Below the pieces are notes generated by a model that was not told where the DNA came from, made no database searches, and worked only from the letters and a program-made list of their open reading frames with translations. A stretch of DNA of 64,000 nucleotides from JBKBIP01 sp046297495 (lineage in GTDB: Bacteria; Planctomycetota; Planctomycetia; Gemmatales; Gemmataceae): positions 1 to 64,000 of the forward strand of contig JBKBIP010000023.1 in the NCBI GenBank assembly GCA_046297495.1, given 5' to 3'. The position numbers and the translations under genes were made by a program. The stretch's first letter is position 1, and every line of letters begins with the position of its first letter. This document shows, in pieces, positions 40,858 to 49,472 of the stretch.

Positions 40858-43317
40858 ATGATAATGTGCCGTTATTCCGTGCCGATGCTGATATTGTGCC
40901 TTGGGTCTATGACCCTGCCGGCACGTGCGAATGATCCGATTAGTGACTTGACCGTGACGCCAGAGGATGTTGTCTTGCGCGGCCAGGCGGCGCAACAGCG
41001 ATTGGTTGTCACTGGCCGGCGCGCTGGCCGGGTGGTCGATCTCACGCGCGAAGCTCTGTTTCGTTCGGAAACGCCCAACGTCGCGCAGGTCGGCGTGGAT
41101 GGCATCGTGCGGCCCGTGGGGGATGGCCCAGGAGTCATCGTGGCAACGGTGGGGGGACAGCAAGCGCAGGCGACGGTGCGCGTCGTCGAGGGATCGCGGT
41201 TCTTGCCGGTGACGTTGGAAGGGGATGTCCTTGCGGTGCTGACGCGGATGGGCTGCAACGCCGGCGCCTGTCATGGCAAGGCGCGGGGGCAGAATGGCTT
41301 CCAATTGTCGCTCCTCGGTTTCGATGCCGATTTTGATTACAGCAGCCTGGTTCAGGAAGCGCGGGGTCGGCGGTTGTTTCTGGCCGCTCCCGAACATAGC
41401 TTGTTGCTGAAGAAACCTGCCGGGCAAGTCCCGCACGGCGGCGGCAAGCTGCTCAAGCCCGGGGATGGGCATTATGAAGCGCTGTTGCGTTGGATTCAGG
41501 CCGGCGCCCCGCGCCAGGCGGACGACGCGCCGCGCTTGACCAAGATCAGCGTCTTTCCCGAAGAACGCCTTCTGACCAATCACGGCGAGCAACAGCTGGT
41601 GGTGACGGCCCATTACGCCGACGGCACGACCCGCGACGTGACCCACCTGGCCAGCTTTCAATCGAACGAAAGTCCCATCGCAGCGGTCGATGAACATGGT
41701 TTGATCAAGGCCGGTCCAATCCCCGGCGAGGCGGCCATCATGGCCCGCTTCATGAATCTGTTCGCCGTCTGCAACGTGGTCATTCCGTTGCCGGGTTCGG
41801 TGCCGGCGGACACCTACGCCAACTTGCCGCGCTACAACTTCATTGATGGCTTGGTGTGGGACAAGCTCCAAAAACTGGGAATCACGCCAGCCGCTCCCGC
41901 CGCCGATGCCACGTTCTTACGTCGTGCCTACCTGGATGTCATTGGCCGGCTGCCAACGCCGGATGAGACGCGCGCTTTTTTGAACGACGAGTCGCCGGAC
42001 AAACGCCCGCGCTTGATTGATCATCTATTGTCGCGTCCTGAATATGCCGACTATTGGGCCAACAAGTGGGCCGATCTGCTGCGCCCCAATCCGTATCGGG
42101 TCGGGGCCAAGGCGGTGTACAACCTCGATGCCTGGCTGCGGGCGTCGTTCCGGCGGAACCAACCGTATGATCAATTTGTCCGCGAGATTCTTACCGCTCA
42201 GGGGAGCACCTTCCGCAACGGGTCGGCCACCATCTTCCGCGACCGCCGCGACCCGGACGAAATCACGACTATGATGAGCCAGCTGTTCTTGGGCATCCGG
42301 CTCGATTGCGCCAAGTGTCACCATCACCCGTTCGAGGTGTGGGGCCAGGATGATTTCTACCGCATGGCCGCCTACTTCGCCCGCATTGGCCGGAAAGGGA
42401 CCGGGCTGTCGCCGCCTATCTCCGGCAGCGAGGAGATCATCTTCACCGGCACGCGCGGCGAAGTGCGACATCCTGTCAGCGGCGAAGTGCTGGCCCCCCG
42501 GCCACTGTTTGGACAAGCTCCCGACATCGGCCCCGATCAAGACCCGCGCCAAGCGCTGGCCGAATGGCTCGTGGCCGCCGACAATCCCTATTTTGCGCGG
42601 GTCATTGTCAATCGCATTTGGGCTGACTTGATGGGGCGCGGGTTGGTGGAAGCGGTGGACGACCTGCGGGCCACCAATCCCCCCAGCAACGAGGCCCTGC
42701 TCGACGCCTTGGCCAAGGATTTCGTTCGGCAAGGATATGATCTGAAAAAACTGATTCGCACCATTATGACATCGTATGTGTATGGCCTCAGCTCACTGCC
42801 GACGGAACGCAACGTGGCCGACACGCGCAATTACTCGCGCCATTACCGCCAGCGCTTGCGGGCCGAAGTGCTGCTCGATGCGGTGTGCGACATCACGCAG
42901 GTGCCGGAGAATTTCACCGCCATGCCACCGGCGGCGCGGGCCATGCAAGTCTGGACCTTCCGCACGCAATCGGTGTTTCTCGACAGCTTTGGCCGGCCCG
43001 ACGCCAACCAAGACCCGCCCTGCGAGCGCACCAGCGAAACGACCGTCGTGCAGGCGCTGCACCTGATGAACTCCGAGAACCTGCACCGCAAAGTCATCAG
43101 CGACCAAGGCCGAGCCGCTCAACTGGCCGCCAGCACGAAATCGCCGCGCGAAATAGTGGACGAATTGTATTTGTTGGTGTACACTCGACATCCAAGTGAG
43201 GAAGAACGCGCGGTCTGCCTGAAGATATTTGCCGAGGAAGGCACTACCCGCCGACAAGCCACCGAAGACATCCTCTGGGCATTGATCAACACGCCGGAGT
43301 TTGTGTTTAAGGATTAG
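40858..43317 (+). CDS. planctomycete cytochrome-like DUF1549/DUF1553 protein with Ig-like domains
   Basis: 819 residues. AGGAG lies 13-17 nt before the ATG and a signal peptide ends near LPARAND. Domain order: bacterial Ig-like (about 25-110), a PSCyt1-like segment with CNAGACHGKARG (about 131), a second Ig-like domain (about 225-310: HYADGTTRDVTHLASFQSN), DUF1549/PSCyt2 (about 327-540, with a CAKCHHHPFEVW heme-type site) and DUF1553/PSD1 (about 560-810: NPYFARVIVNRIWADLMGRG). The family is exported, carries CxxCH-type motifs and is nearly always encoded beside a DUF1501 protein, as here. Its biochemical role is unproven; polysaccharide degradation is often suggested. It is the first gene of a three-gene unit. 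Confidence 0.9.
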   Translation: MIMCRYSVPMLILCLGSMTLPARANDPISDLTVTPEDVVLRGQAAQQRLVVTGRRAGRVVDLTREALFRSETPNVAQVGVDGIVRPVGDGPGVIVATVGGQQAQATVRVVEGSRFLPVTLEGDVLAVLTRMGCNAGACHGKARGQNGFQLSLLGFDADFDYSSLVQEARGRRLFLAAPEHSLLLKKPAGQVPHGGGKLLKPGDGHYEALLRWIQAGAPRQADDAPRLTKISVFPEERLLTNHGEQQLVVTAHYADGTTRDVTHLASFQSNESPIAAVDEHGLIKAGPIPGEAAIMARFMNLFAVCNVVIPLPGSVPADTYANLPRYNFIDGLVWDKLQKLGITPAAPAADATFLRRAYLDVIGRLPTPDETRAFLNDESPDKRPRLIDHLLSRPEYADYWANKWADLLRPNPYRVGAKAVYNLDAWLRASFRRNQPYDQFVREILTAQGSTFRNGSATIFRDRRDPDEITTMMSQLFLGIRLDCAKCHHHPFEVWGQDDFYRMAAYFARIGRKGTGLSPPISGSEEIIFTGTRGEVRHPVSGEVLAPRPLFGQAPDIGPDQDPRQALAEWLVAADNPYFARVIVNRIWADLMGRGLVEAVDDLRATNPPSNEALLDALAKDFVRQGYDLKKLIRTIMTSYVYGLSSLPTERNVADTRNYSRHYRQRLRAEVLLDAVCDITQVPENFTAMPPAARAMQVWTFRTQSVFLDSFGRPDANQDPPCERTSETTVVQALHLMNSENLHRKVISDQGRAAQLAASTKSPREIVDELYLLVYTRHPSEEERAVCLKIFAEEGTTRRQATEDILWALINTPEFVFKD

Positions 43318-43375
43318 TGACATTCGTTTAGCCGCCAGCCAACGGCGAGCACGAAGATTTATCATGGGGGCACAC

Positions 43376-44707
43376 ATGGCCATTCACCAAAACTGTGCGG
43401 GTATGACCCGCCGCGATTGTTTGCAGCTCGGTTTGGGCGCTTTGTTGGGGGGTGGGCTGGCGCAGGCGCTGCGGCTGCAAAAAGCGGCGGCCGCGAGTGG
43501 CGCGGCCATCGAACCAGTGGCTAAAAGCTGCATTCTCATCTGGCTCGACGGTGGACCGACGCACTACGAGACCTTCGACCCGAAGCCGGACGCCCCCACG
43601 GAGATTCGCGGCGAGTTCGGCACCACGGCCACCAAGCTCCCCGGCGTGCATTTTTCCGAACACCTGACCCGCTTGGCCAGCATCGCCGACAAGCTGGCCA
43701 TCGTCCGTTCGATCCGCCATAATCAGGGGAACCACGGCGCCGGCAATCACTATATGATGACCGGTGCGCCGCCGCGCATTCCAGTCGGCTGCGGAGCCTT
43801 TGTCAGCTTTCATCCCAGCCTCGGTTCCGTGACCGCCCATGAACGGAACGCTCCCGCTGGCTTGCCCGCTTATTTCTCCATACCGACCATGTCCCGTTCT
43901 GGTGGGCCGAACTTCCTGGGGGCGAAATATGCTCCGTTCATCGTCGCCGATGATCCGAACAGTGCGAATTTTCGCGTCCGTGACGTGTCGTTGCCACGCG
44001 AGCTGACCGGCGAACGTTTCGAGTCGCGCCGCGACATTCGCATCAACCTGGATCGCATGGCACGCATCGCCGACAAAGCCGCCGGTGATCCGGTAACCGC
44101 GTTGGATGAAAATTATCAGCAGGGTTTTGAGCTGATCACTTCCAAGGAAGCGCAAGCCGCTTTCGACATCCACCGCGAGACCGACAAGGTCCGCGACGCC
44201 TACGGGCGCAACTCGTTCGGCCAACGGGCGCTGCTGGCCCGGCGGTTGGTCGAGGCAGGCGTGCCGTTCATCACCTTGTACGAAGGGGGCTGGGATCATC
44301 ACGTGGATCTCTTCAACAGCCTGCGCAAACGCCTGCCGAGTTTCGAGAACAGCGTGGCCACGCTCATCGAAGACCTGGATCAGCGCGGCCTGTTGGACAG
44401 TACGTTAGTGCTGGTGCTCGGCGAGTTTGGCCGGACGCCGAAAGTGAATCCCAAGGCGGGCCGCGATCACTGGGCGGAAGCGATGTCGGTGTTGTTCGCT
44501 GGCGGCGGCACCCCTGGCGGTCAAGTCGTCGGCGCCACGGACATTCGCGGCTACACGGCCATCGAGCGCGTCTCCTCCCCCGAAAACTTCGCCGCCACCG
44601 TGTACCGCAAACTGGGCATCGATCCAAACAAGATCCTCTACACTCCCACCGGCCGGCCCACCCACATTGTCAGTGACCCGACGCCGATCGCGGAGTTGAT
44701 GGGGTAA
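43376..44707 (+). CDS. DUF1501 (sulfatase-like) secreted protein
   Basis: 443 residues. ATG at 43376 is chosen (GGGGG 5-6 nt upstream); ATG at 43364 is possible. The N-terminus has the Tat-like MTRRDCLQLGLGALLGGGLA, so folded export is likely. Family motifs: KSCILIWLDGGPTHYETFDP (first metal site), RSIRHNQGNHGAGNHYMMTG, GGWDHHVDLFNSLRKRLPSF, LVLVLGEFGRTPKVNPKAGR and RDHWAEAMSVLFAGGGTPGG. These match the alkaline-phosphatase/sulfatase superfamily fold, but no activity has been assigned to DUF1501. It lies 58 nt after the DUF1553 gene and 8 nt before the PPC protein gene. Confidence 0.9.
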   Translation: MAIHQNCAGMTRRDCLQLGLGALLGGGLAQALRLQKAAAASGAAIEPVAKSCILIWLDGGPTHYETFDPKPDAPTEIRGEFGTTATKLPGVHFSEHLTRLASIADKLAIVRSIRHNQGNHGAGNHYMMTGAPPRIPVGCGAFVSFHPSLGSVTAHERNAPAGLPAYFSIPTMSRSGGPNFLGAKYAPFIVADDPNSANFRVRDVSLPRELTGERFESRRDIRINLDRMARIADKAAGDPVTALDENYQQGFELITSKEAQAAFDIHRETDKVRDAYGRNSFGQRALLARRLVEAGVPFITLYEGGWDHHVDLFNSLRKRLPSFENSVATLIEDLDQRGLLDSTLVLVLGEFGRTPKVNPKAGRDHWAEAMSVLFAGGGTPGGQVVGATDIRGYTAIERVSSPENFAATVYRKLGIDPNKILYTPTGRPTHIVSDPTPIAELMG

Positions 44708-44715
44708 ATCATCTA

Positions 44716-46398
44716 ATGAGCACAAGTACCCATCCTCGTTCGCAGGCAGAGTCTGGGAACCAGGGATATTCTTCCTTCTTACTGGCGCTGTTCATCGCTT
44801 TATCCTGTACCGCGCTCTTGCCCGCCGCGCCGCCGACCGTGACCTATCTCTTTCCCGCCGGCGCGCAGCGCGGGCAGACCGTGGACGTGACGGCGGCGGG
44901 TACGTTCGAGCGCTGGCCGGTGTCCGCGTGGGTGGATCGGCCCGGTGTCACCGTGCAAGCGGACAAGACCAAAGGGAAGTTGTCCGTCCAGGTCAGCCCG
45001 GAAGCCGTGCCCGGCGTCTATTGGCTGCGGCTGCACGATGACGAGGGGGCGAGCACGCCGCGCCCGTTCCTGGTGGGAACTTTGCCTGAAATTATCGAAC
45101 AAGACCCCAACGATGACTACCGCAAGCCGCATGTCTTGCAAACCGCGGCGCTCGTTATCAACGGTAGGCTCAATCCGGCGGGGGATGTCGATTGCTTCGC
45201 GGTCCCCTTGAAAAAGGGAGAAACGCTGGTCGCCGCCCTGGAAGCGAATTTCAACTTGGGTTCGCCGTTGGACGGCGTCTTGCAGGTGCTGTCCGCCGAT
45301 GGCTTCGTATTGGAAGACAATAACGACTTCCGTGAATTGGATCCGCAGCTGACATTCACCGCCCCCGCCGCTGGCCGATACATCGTGCGGGTTTTCGCCT
45401 TTCCCGCCGTCCCGAATAGCGCCATCCGCTTCGCGGGGGGAGAGGATTACGTCTATCGCTTGACACTGACGACGACGGGCTTCGCCGATCACGCGCTCCC
45501 CTTGGCCGTGCCGCGCGACCAACCCGGACAAATCGAGCTGGTCGGCTGGAACATTCCCGCATCGGCTCGCAAAGTGATCGTTGTTCCGCAAGACGATGAC
45601 ACCGCCATTGCCTTTCATCCGCAAGTGGCGCAATCGGTGAACATCCGCCTGGAACCGCACCTGGCCACGGTGAAAGCGCCTGCCAATGACTCCCAGGCTC
45701 CCATGTCGATCACGTTGCCCATGACGGTAAGCAGCCGTCTGGCAGCGCCGGGCGCTGTTGATATGTATGAATTTGCCGCGACCAAGGGACAACGGTTGTT
45801 CTTTCAGGTCGAATCGCGGTCCTTGGGCTATCCCCTGGATGGCGTGCTGCGCGTGCTGGATAGCGAGGGCAAAGTGCTTGGCCAAAATGATGATTCCGGC
45901 CCGGCACGCACTGGGCCGCGCGATCCGCAGCTGGCTTTCGTGGCGCCGCTAGACGGGCGTTACCGCGTCGAGGTCCGTGACTTGCACGGCGACGGCGGTT
46001 TGTCGTATGTGTATCGCTTGCGGGCGCTGCTGCCCCAGCCGGATTTCGAGCTGACCGTCGCCGCTCCCAACTTCACGCTGACTCCTGGCAAGCCGTTGTC
46101 CATTCCGGTCACGGTGAATCGCAAGGATGGTTTCAAGTTGCCCATCGATCTCACCATCGAAGGTTTGCCGGCTGGGGTGAACCTCGCGCCGGCCGCCTCC
46201 GCCCCCACCGGCGCCACGGCCAAGACGGTCATGCTCCAGCTGAGCGCCGATAGCGGCCCCGTAGCCGCTCCCATCCGCATCATCGGCAAGGTCGCAGGCG
46301 AGGAACTAGCGACACGCATCGCCCGCGCAAATTTGACCGGCTTGAATACCGCCACGCCGCACTTGTGGCTCAGCGTGACCAAACCGGCAGCGCCATGA
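44716..46398 (+). CDS. secreted protein with two PPC (pre-peptidase C-terminal) domains
   Basis: 560 residues. A signal peptide (SFLLALFIALSCTALLPAA) is followed by an Ig-like region (LFPAGAQRGQTVDVTAAGTF). The first PPC-type domain (about 150-255) has NPAGDVDCFAVPLKKGETLV, DPQLTFTAPAAGRYIVRVFA and DYVYRLTLTTTGFADHALPL. The second (about 340-440) has GAVDMYEFAATKGQRLFFQV, DPQLAFVAPLDGRYRVEVRD and SYVYRLRALLP. A C-terminal beta domain follows. PPC modules are usually non-catalytic substrate- or secretion-related domains attached to peptidases; no peptidase is fused here. It is the last gene of the DUF1553-DUF1501 unit, so the three products probably act together at the surface. In-frame coding-like sequence continues after its stop. 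Confidence 0.85.
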   Translation: MSTSTHPRSQAESGNQGYSSFLLALFIALSCTALLPAAPPTVTYLFPAGAQRGQTVDVTAAGTFERWPVSAWVDRPGVTVQADKTKGKLSVQVSPEAVPGVYWLRLHDDEGASTPRPFLVGTLPEIIEQDPNDDYRKPHVLQTAALVINGRLNPAGDVDCFAVPLKKGETLVAALEANFNLGSPLDGVLQVLSADGFVLEDNNDFRELDPQLTFTAPAAGRYIVRVFAFPAVPNSAIRFAGGEDYVYRLTLTTTGFADHALPLAVPRDQPGQIELVGWNIPASARKVIVVPQDDDTAIAFHPQVAQSVNIRLEPHLATVKAPANDSQAPMSITLPMTVSSRLAAPGAVDMYEFAATKGQRLFFQVESRSLGYPLDGVLRVLDSEGKVLGQNDDSGPARTGPRDPQLAFVAPLDGRYRVEVRDLHGDGGLSYVYRLRALLPQPDFELTVAAPNFTLTPGKPLSIPVTVNRKDGFKLPIDLTIEGLPAGVNLAPAASAPTGATAKTVMLQLSADSGPVAAPIRIIGKVAGEELATRIARANLTGLNTATPHLWLSVTKPAAP

Positions 46399-46621
46399 AA
46401 TGTTTCAACCGCGCGCGAACTCGGTCGCCGCTACGCGGAAGCCATGCAGAAGTTATTGCAGCTCAACGAGTAACGGCCCGCGCCAGACCAGCTTTCGATC
46501 ACGCGCATCGCCAATGAGGAATTTTCCCGCTTTTTGGTTGCAATGGAGCTGGTCTGACCGTACCATTACCAGTGTCTCAAGCTGTACTAATCATTCTTCC
46601 CGTCTCGAGGCAATTGAGACC
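46399..46621. other. spacer with coding-like remnant and inverted repeat
   Basis: After the TGA at 46396-46398 the same frame stays open to a TAA at 46471 and reads ...ARELGRRYAEAMQKLLQLNE, which looks like the end of a real protein. CAGACCAGCT (46484-46493) is repeated inverted at 46547-46556. The response-regulator gene starts at 46622. Confidence 0.4.
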
Positions 46622-47833
46622 ATGGCTGAAGCCAAAGCAACGGACCATCATGTCTTGGTGGTCGATGATCATCGTACCAACGCGTTGCTCCTCAAACAAA
46701 TTCTGCTGGGAGAAGGTCATCACGTGGCCATTGCCCACGATGGCATCGAGGCTTTGCGTCAGTTGGAATCGCGGCGCCCCGATTTGATCCTACTTGATCT
46801 CGACATGCCGAAATTGGATGGTTACGAGGTCTGCCGCCGGATCAAGAAAGACTCCCATACCTCGCTCATTCCCATTATCATCATCACGGCCCAGACGGCT
46901 TTTGAAGCCAAGATGCGCGCTTGGGAGCTGGGGGCCGACGACTTCATCACCAAGCCGTTTCAATGCTTGGAATTGGTGGCGCGCTGCCGGTCGCTGCTGC
47001 GCATCAAGCGGCTGGTGGACGAACGCGACACGGCCGAGGCGGTGGTGTTCGCCTTTGCCCGCGCCGTGGAAGCCAAAAGCCCCTACACGCACGGCCATTC
47101 GGAACGAGTGGCGGCCTTCGCCTTGGCCTTGGCGCAGCGGGTCGGTCTGAGAGACAAGGAGTGCGAAACCCTGCGCATGGGCGCCCTGCTGCACGACATC
47201 GGCAAGATCAGCATTCCCGACGCCATTCTCGACAAGCCGGACGTCCTGACTTCCAGCGAATTCGCCATCATGAAGCAGCATACCATCGAAGGCACCCGCA
47301 TCGTCGAGCCGCTGTGCTCGGTGCGCGATGCCGTGCCGATGATTCGCTGGCATCACGAGCGCATGGACGGCGGCGGCTATCCCGATGGCTTGTTCGCCAG
47401 TGCGATTCCCTTGCCGGTGCGCATTCTGGCCGTGGCGGACGTGTTCGACTCCTTGTCCAGCCAACGGCCGTATCGTGGGGCTATTCCCTGCCAACAGTGT
47501 TTGCAAATCTTGCAGCGGGACGCAGCAACCGGTGGCCTGGATCCAGAGCTAGTCGCCATCTTTGGCGAGGTGCTGGCTAACGGCATCGCGGCCATCATCC
47601 AACCGCCCATCACGAACGCCGGCTGTGCCTCCGCGCGCCCCGGCCGGGCCTCAACAAGCGTCAACGGCACGCCAGCGGTCTGCGTGGAGTGCGGCGCGGT
47701 TTTAAGCAGTGAAGCTTGCCAAAATTGCTCCTTCGCAGGAGAGGCTTGCTCGGCGCGGCACAAGACAGTTTCCGCCCTTGATCACCAGCTGGATGATCCC
47801 GTGCAAAACGCGTTTCGCTATGGGGCGCATTAG
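46622..47833 (+). CDS. response regulator with HD-GYP domain
   Basis: 403 residues. An N-terminal receiver domain (VLVVDDHRTNALLLKQIL, phosphoacceptor Asp59 in LLDLDMPKLDG, ITAQT, and Lys in DFITKPF) is joined by a short helix to an HD-GYP domain. The HD pair is His191-Asp192 in ALLHDIGKISIPD, with HHERMDGGGYPDG and ILAVADVFDSLSSQRPYRG following. HD-GYP proteins hydrolyse cyclic di-GMP, and phosphorylation of the receiver would control it. The C-terminal ~70 residues are not part of the family and contain CVECGAVLSSEACQNC, a zinc-finger-like set, then more Cys. No histidine kinase is adjacent. The start is Met at 46622; upstream in-frame sequence lacks family match. Confidence 0.88.
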   Translation: MAEAKATDHHVLVVDDHRTNALLLKQILLGEGHHVAIAHDGIEALRQLESRRPDLILLDLDMPKLDGYEVCRRIKKDSHTSLIPIIIITAQTAFEAKMRAWELGADDFITKPFQCLELVARCRSLLRIKRLVDERDTAEAVVFAFARAVEAKSPYTHGHSERVAAFALALAQRVGLRDKECETLRMGALLHDIGKISIPDAILDKPDVLTSSEFAIMKQHTIEGTRIVEPLCSVRDAVPMIRWHHERMDGGGYPDGLFASAIPLPVRILAVADVFDSLSSQRPYRGAIPCQQCLQILQRDAATGGLDPELVAIFGEVLANGIAAIIQPPITNAGCASARPGRASTSVNGTPAVCVECGAVLSSEACQNCSFAGEACSARHKTVSALDHQLDDPVQNAFRYGAH

Positions 47834-47847
47834 CAAGACTTGCCCCG

Positions 47848-47873
47848 CCCAAGCCGGTCGCACGGCGACTGGC
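47848..47873 (+). repeat. CCCAAG palindrome-family repeat, half copy
   Basis: 26 nt that match 52561-52586 at 23 positions (CCCAAGCCGGTCGCACGGCG...). It lies 15 nt after the stop of the HD-GYP gene. Here the second arm is eroded, so no long stem forms. Confidence 0.55.
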
Positions 47874-47914
47874 GGCGATGTGGCCCCACTTTGGCTGATG
47901 GCGTCATCAGTTTA

Positions 47915-49390
47915 TCACTCTGCCACCAAGATACCCGCGATCGCGGCATTCATCAGCGTGGCCAGGAAGCCCCCCAGCAGCGCTCGGCCGCCAAGTCGGG
48001 CTAGGTCGTGACGGCGCGACGGAGCCATGGCGCCGATGCCGCCCAATTGAATCGCCACCGAGCCGAAGTTGGCGAAGCCGGTCAAGGCATAGGTGGCCAG
48101 CCGGTGCGAACGAGGAGTCATCACATCGAGATATTGTGCCGACATGGTTTTGTAGGCGACGAACTCATTCGCCACCACTTTCAAGCCTAACAAATTGCCG
48201 ACGCGGGGAATATCGCTCCCTTCCACGCCAATCAGCAACGCCAGCGGGCCGAACAGGTGGCCAAAGATGAGCGACAACGACCAACGTGGTTCCGACGCCG
48301 ACCCGCTGCGGAATCGATCATACTGATCATGCGCCATGCCCAACAGATAATCGAACATGGCCACGAATGCCAAAAAGGCGATGAGCATGGCGGCCACGTT
48401 CAGGGCCAGCTTCAAGCCGTCGGCAGCGCCGCTGGCGGCGGCGTCAATGACATTTACATGGGTCTTTTCCGTCGCCACTTTGACCGCGCCGCGCGTGTCT
48501 GGTTCTTCCTGCTCCGGCACGAGTAGCTTGGCCATGTATAAGCCGCACGGCGCCGCCATCATGCTGGTTGCCAATACCGCCACCGCGTCGGCCTTGAACG
48601 CGCCGATATAAACGGCCATCAGACCGCCGGAGATGGTCGCCATGCCGCCGACCATGAGCGCCAACAGCTCCGATTGCGTCATGCGTGGCACATACGGCTT
48701 GACAATCAGCGGCGCCTCGGTCTGCCCCATGAACACATTGGCGCTGGCCGACAAGGTTTCCGCGCCGCTGGTACCCATCAGCCACATCATCACGCGGGCC
48801 ATCCAGCGGACGATGAATTGTAAAACGCCGAAGTAATACAACACGGTGAAGAAAGAGGAGACGAAAATAATCGGCGGCAAGGCGGTGAAAGCAAAGACCA
48901 GCGATCCCGGCCCGAAAACCGGAGTCATCTCTTTTTCATCGGCCAGCTTGCCGAACACGAAACTGGCGCCAGCATTGCTGAACTGCAAGAATTGAGCGAT
49001 GGCCTCGGCGGCGGCCTTGAGCATCTCGTAGCCAGGGCGATAGCCGTTGATCTCCAATTTCATCACGAACAAGCCAAACAACAGCTGCAAAGCGAAGCCG
49101 CAGGCAATCGTGCGCCAGCTGACGGCCCGCAAGTTCGTGGACAAGGCCGCCGCGATGCCGAAGAAGCACATGACGCCAAACCCCGCTTGACCGCGTCCGC
49201 CAATCCAAGGCTGTGTCAGATAAGCGACAATGATGAGACTTACGACGGCCAGCGCGATCCCCAAGCGCCACGGCCAGGGAGTACGCATTCGCAGCGCCGC
49301 CGGATAATGGGGGTCTGGCTGGGGAGACGCTTCATCTTGCTCGTTTGGGGGTTGTCGCTGGGGATCGTCTTCCGGTGGCGCTGCGTCCAT
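47915..49390 (-). CDS. NupC-type concentrative nucleoside transporter
   Basis: A 491-residue integral membrane protein. A ~40-residue Pro/Glu/Gln-rich cytoplasmic start precedes about ten hydrophobic helices. Family motifs are clear: FVFG at the first core segment, FFTVLYYFGVLQFIVRWMA, SASANVFMGQTEAPLIVKPY (nucleoside-binding region), LMVGGMATISGGLMAVYIGA, NEFVAYKTMSAQYLDVMTPR and YALTGFANFGSVAIQLGGIG. These belong to the CNT family, which imports nucleosides with sodium or protons. Bacterial NupC is usually about 400 residues; the extra length is in the N-terminus and a loop with a PEQEEPDTRG stretch. It is monocistronic. Confidence 0.92.
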   Translation of the reverse strand: MDAAPPEDDPQRQPPNEQDEASPQPDPHYPAALRMRTPWPWRLGIALAVVSLIIVAYLTQPWIGGRGQAGFGVMCFFGIAAALSTNLRAVSWRTIACGFALQLLFGLFVMKLEINGYRPGYEMLKAAAEAIAQFLQFSNAGASFVFGKLADEKEMTPVFGPGSLVFAFTALPPIIFVSSFFTVLYYFGVLQFIVRWMARVMMWLMGTSGAETLSASANVFMGQTEAPLIVKPYVPRMTQSELLALMVGGMATISGGLMAVYIGAFKADAVAVLATSMMAAPCGLYMAKLLVPEQEEPDTRGAVKVATEKTHVNVIDAAASGAADGLKLALNVAAMLIAFLAFVAMFDYLLGMAHDQYDRFRSGSASEPRWSLSLIFGHLFGPLALLIGVEGSDIPRVGNLLGLKVVANEFVAYKTMSAQYLDVMTPRSHRLATYALTGFANFGSVAIQLGGIGAMAPSRRHDLARLGGRALLGGFLATLMNAAIAGILVAE

Positions 49391-49472
49391 TGAGAAGAAC
49401 CTTATTCAAAAGGGCGTATTATTCGAGCCAGGATATTGGTGGACTGGATTTTCCATTCGGCCTGTCGCGAGA

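Noticed and set aside
40357..41871. Long minus-strand open frame across the phoD/DUF1553 spacer
   Set aside because: It overlaps the 5' ends of two well-supported genes, has no signal or motif and no ribosome site.
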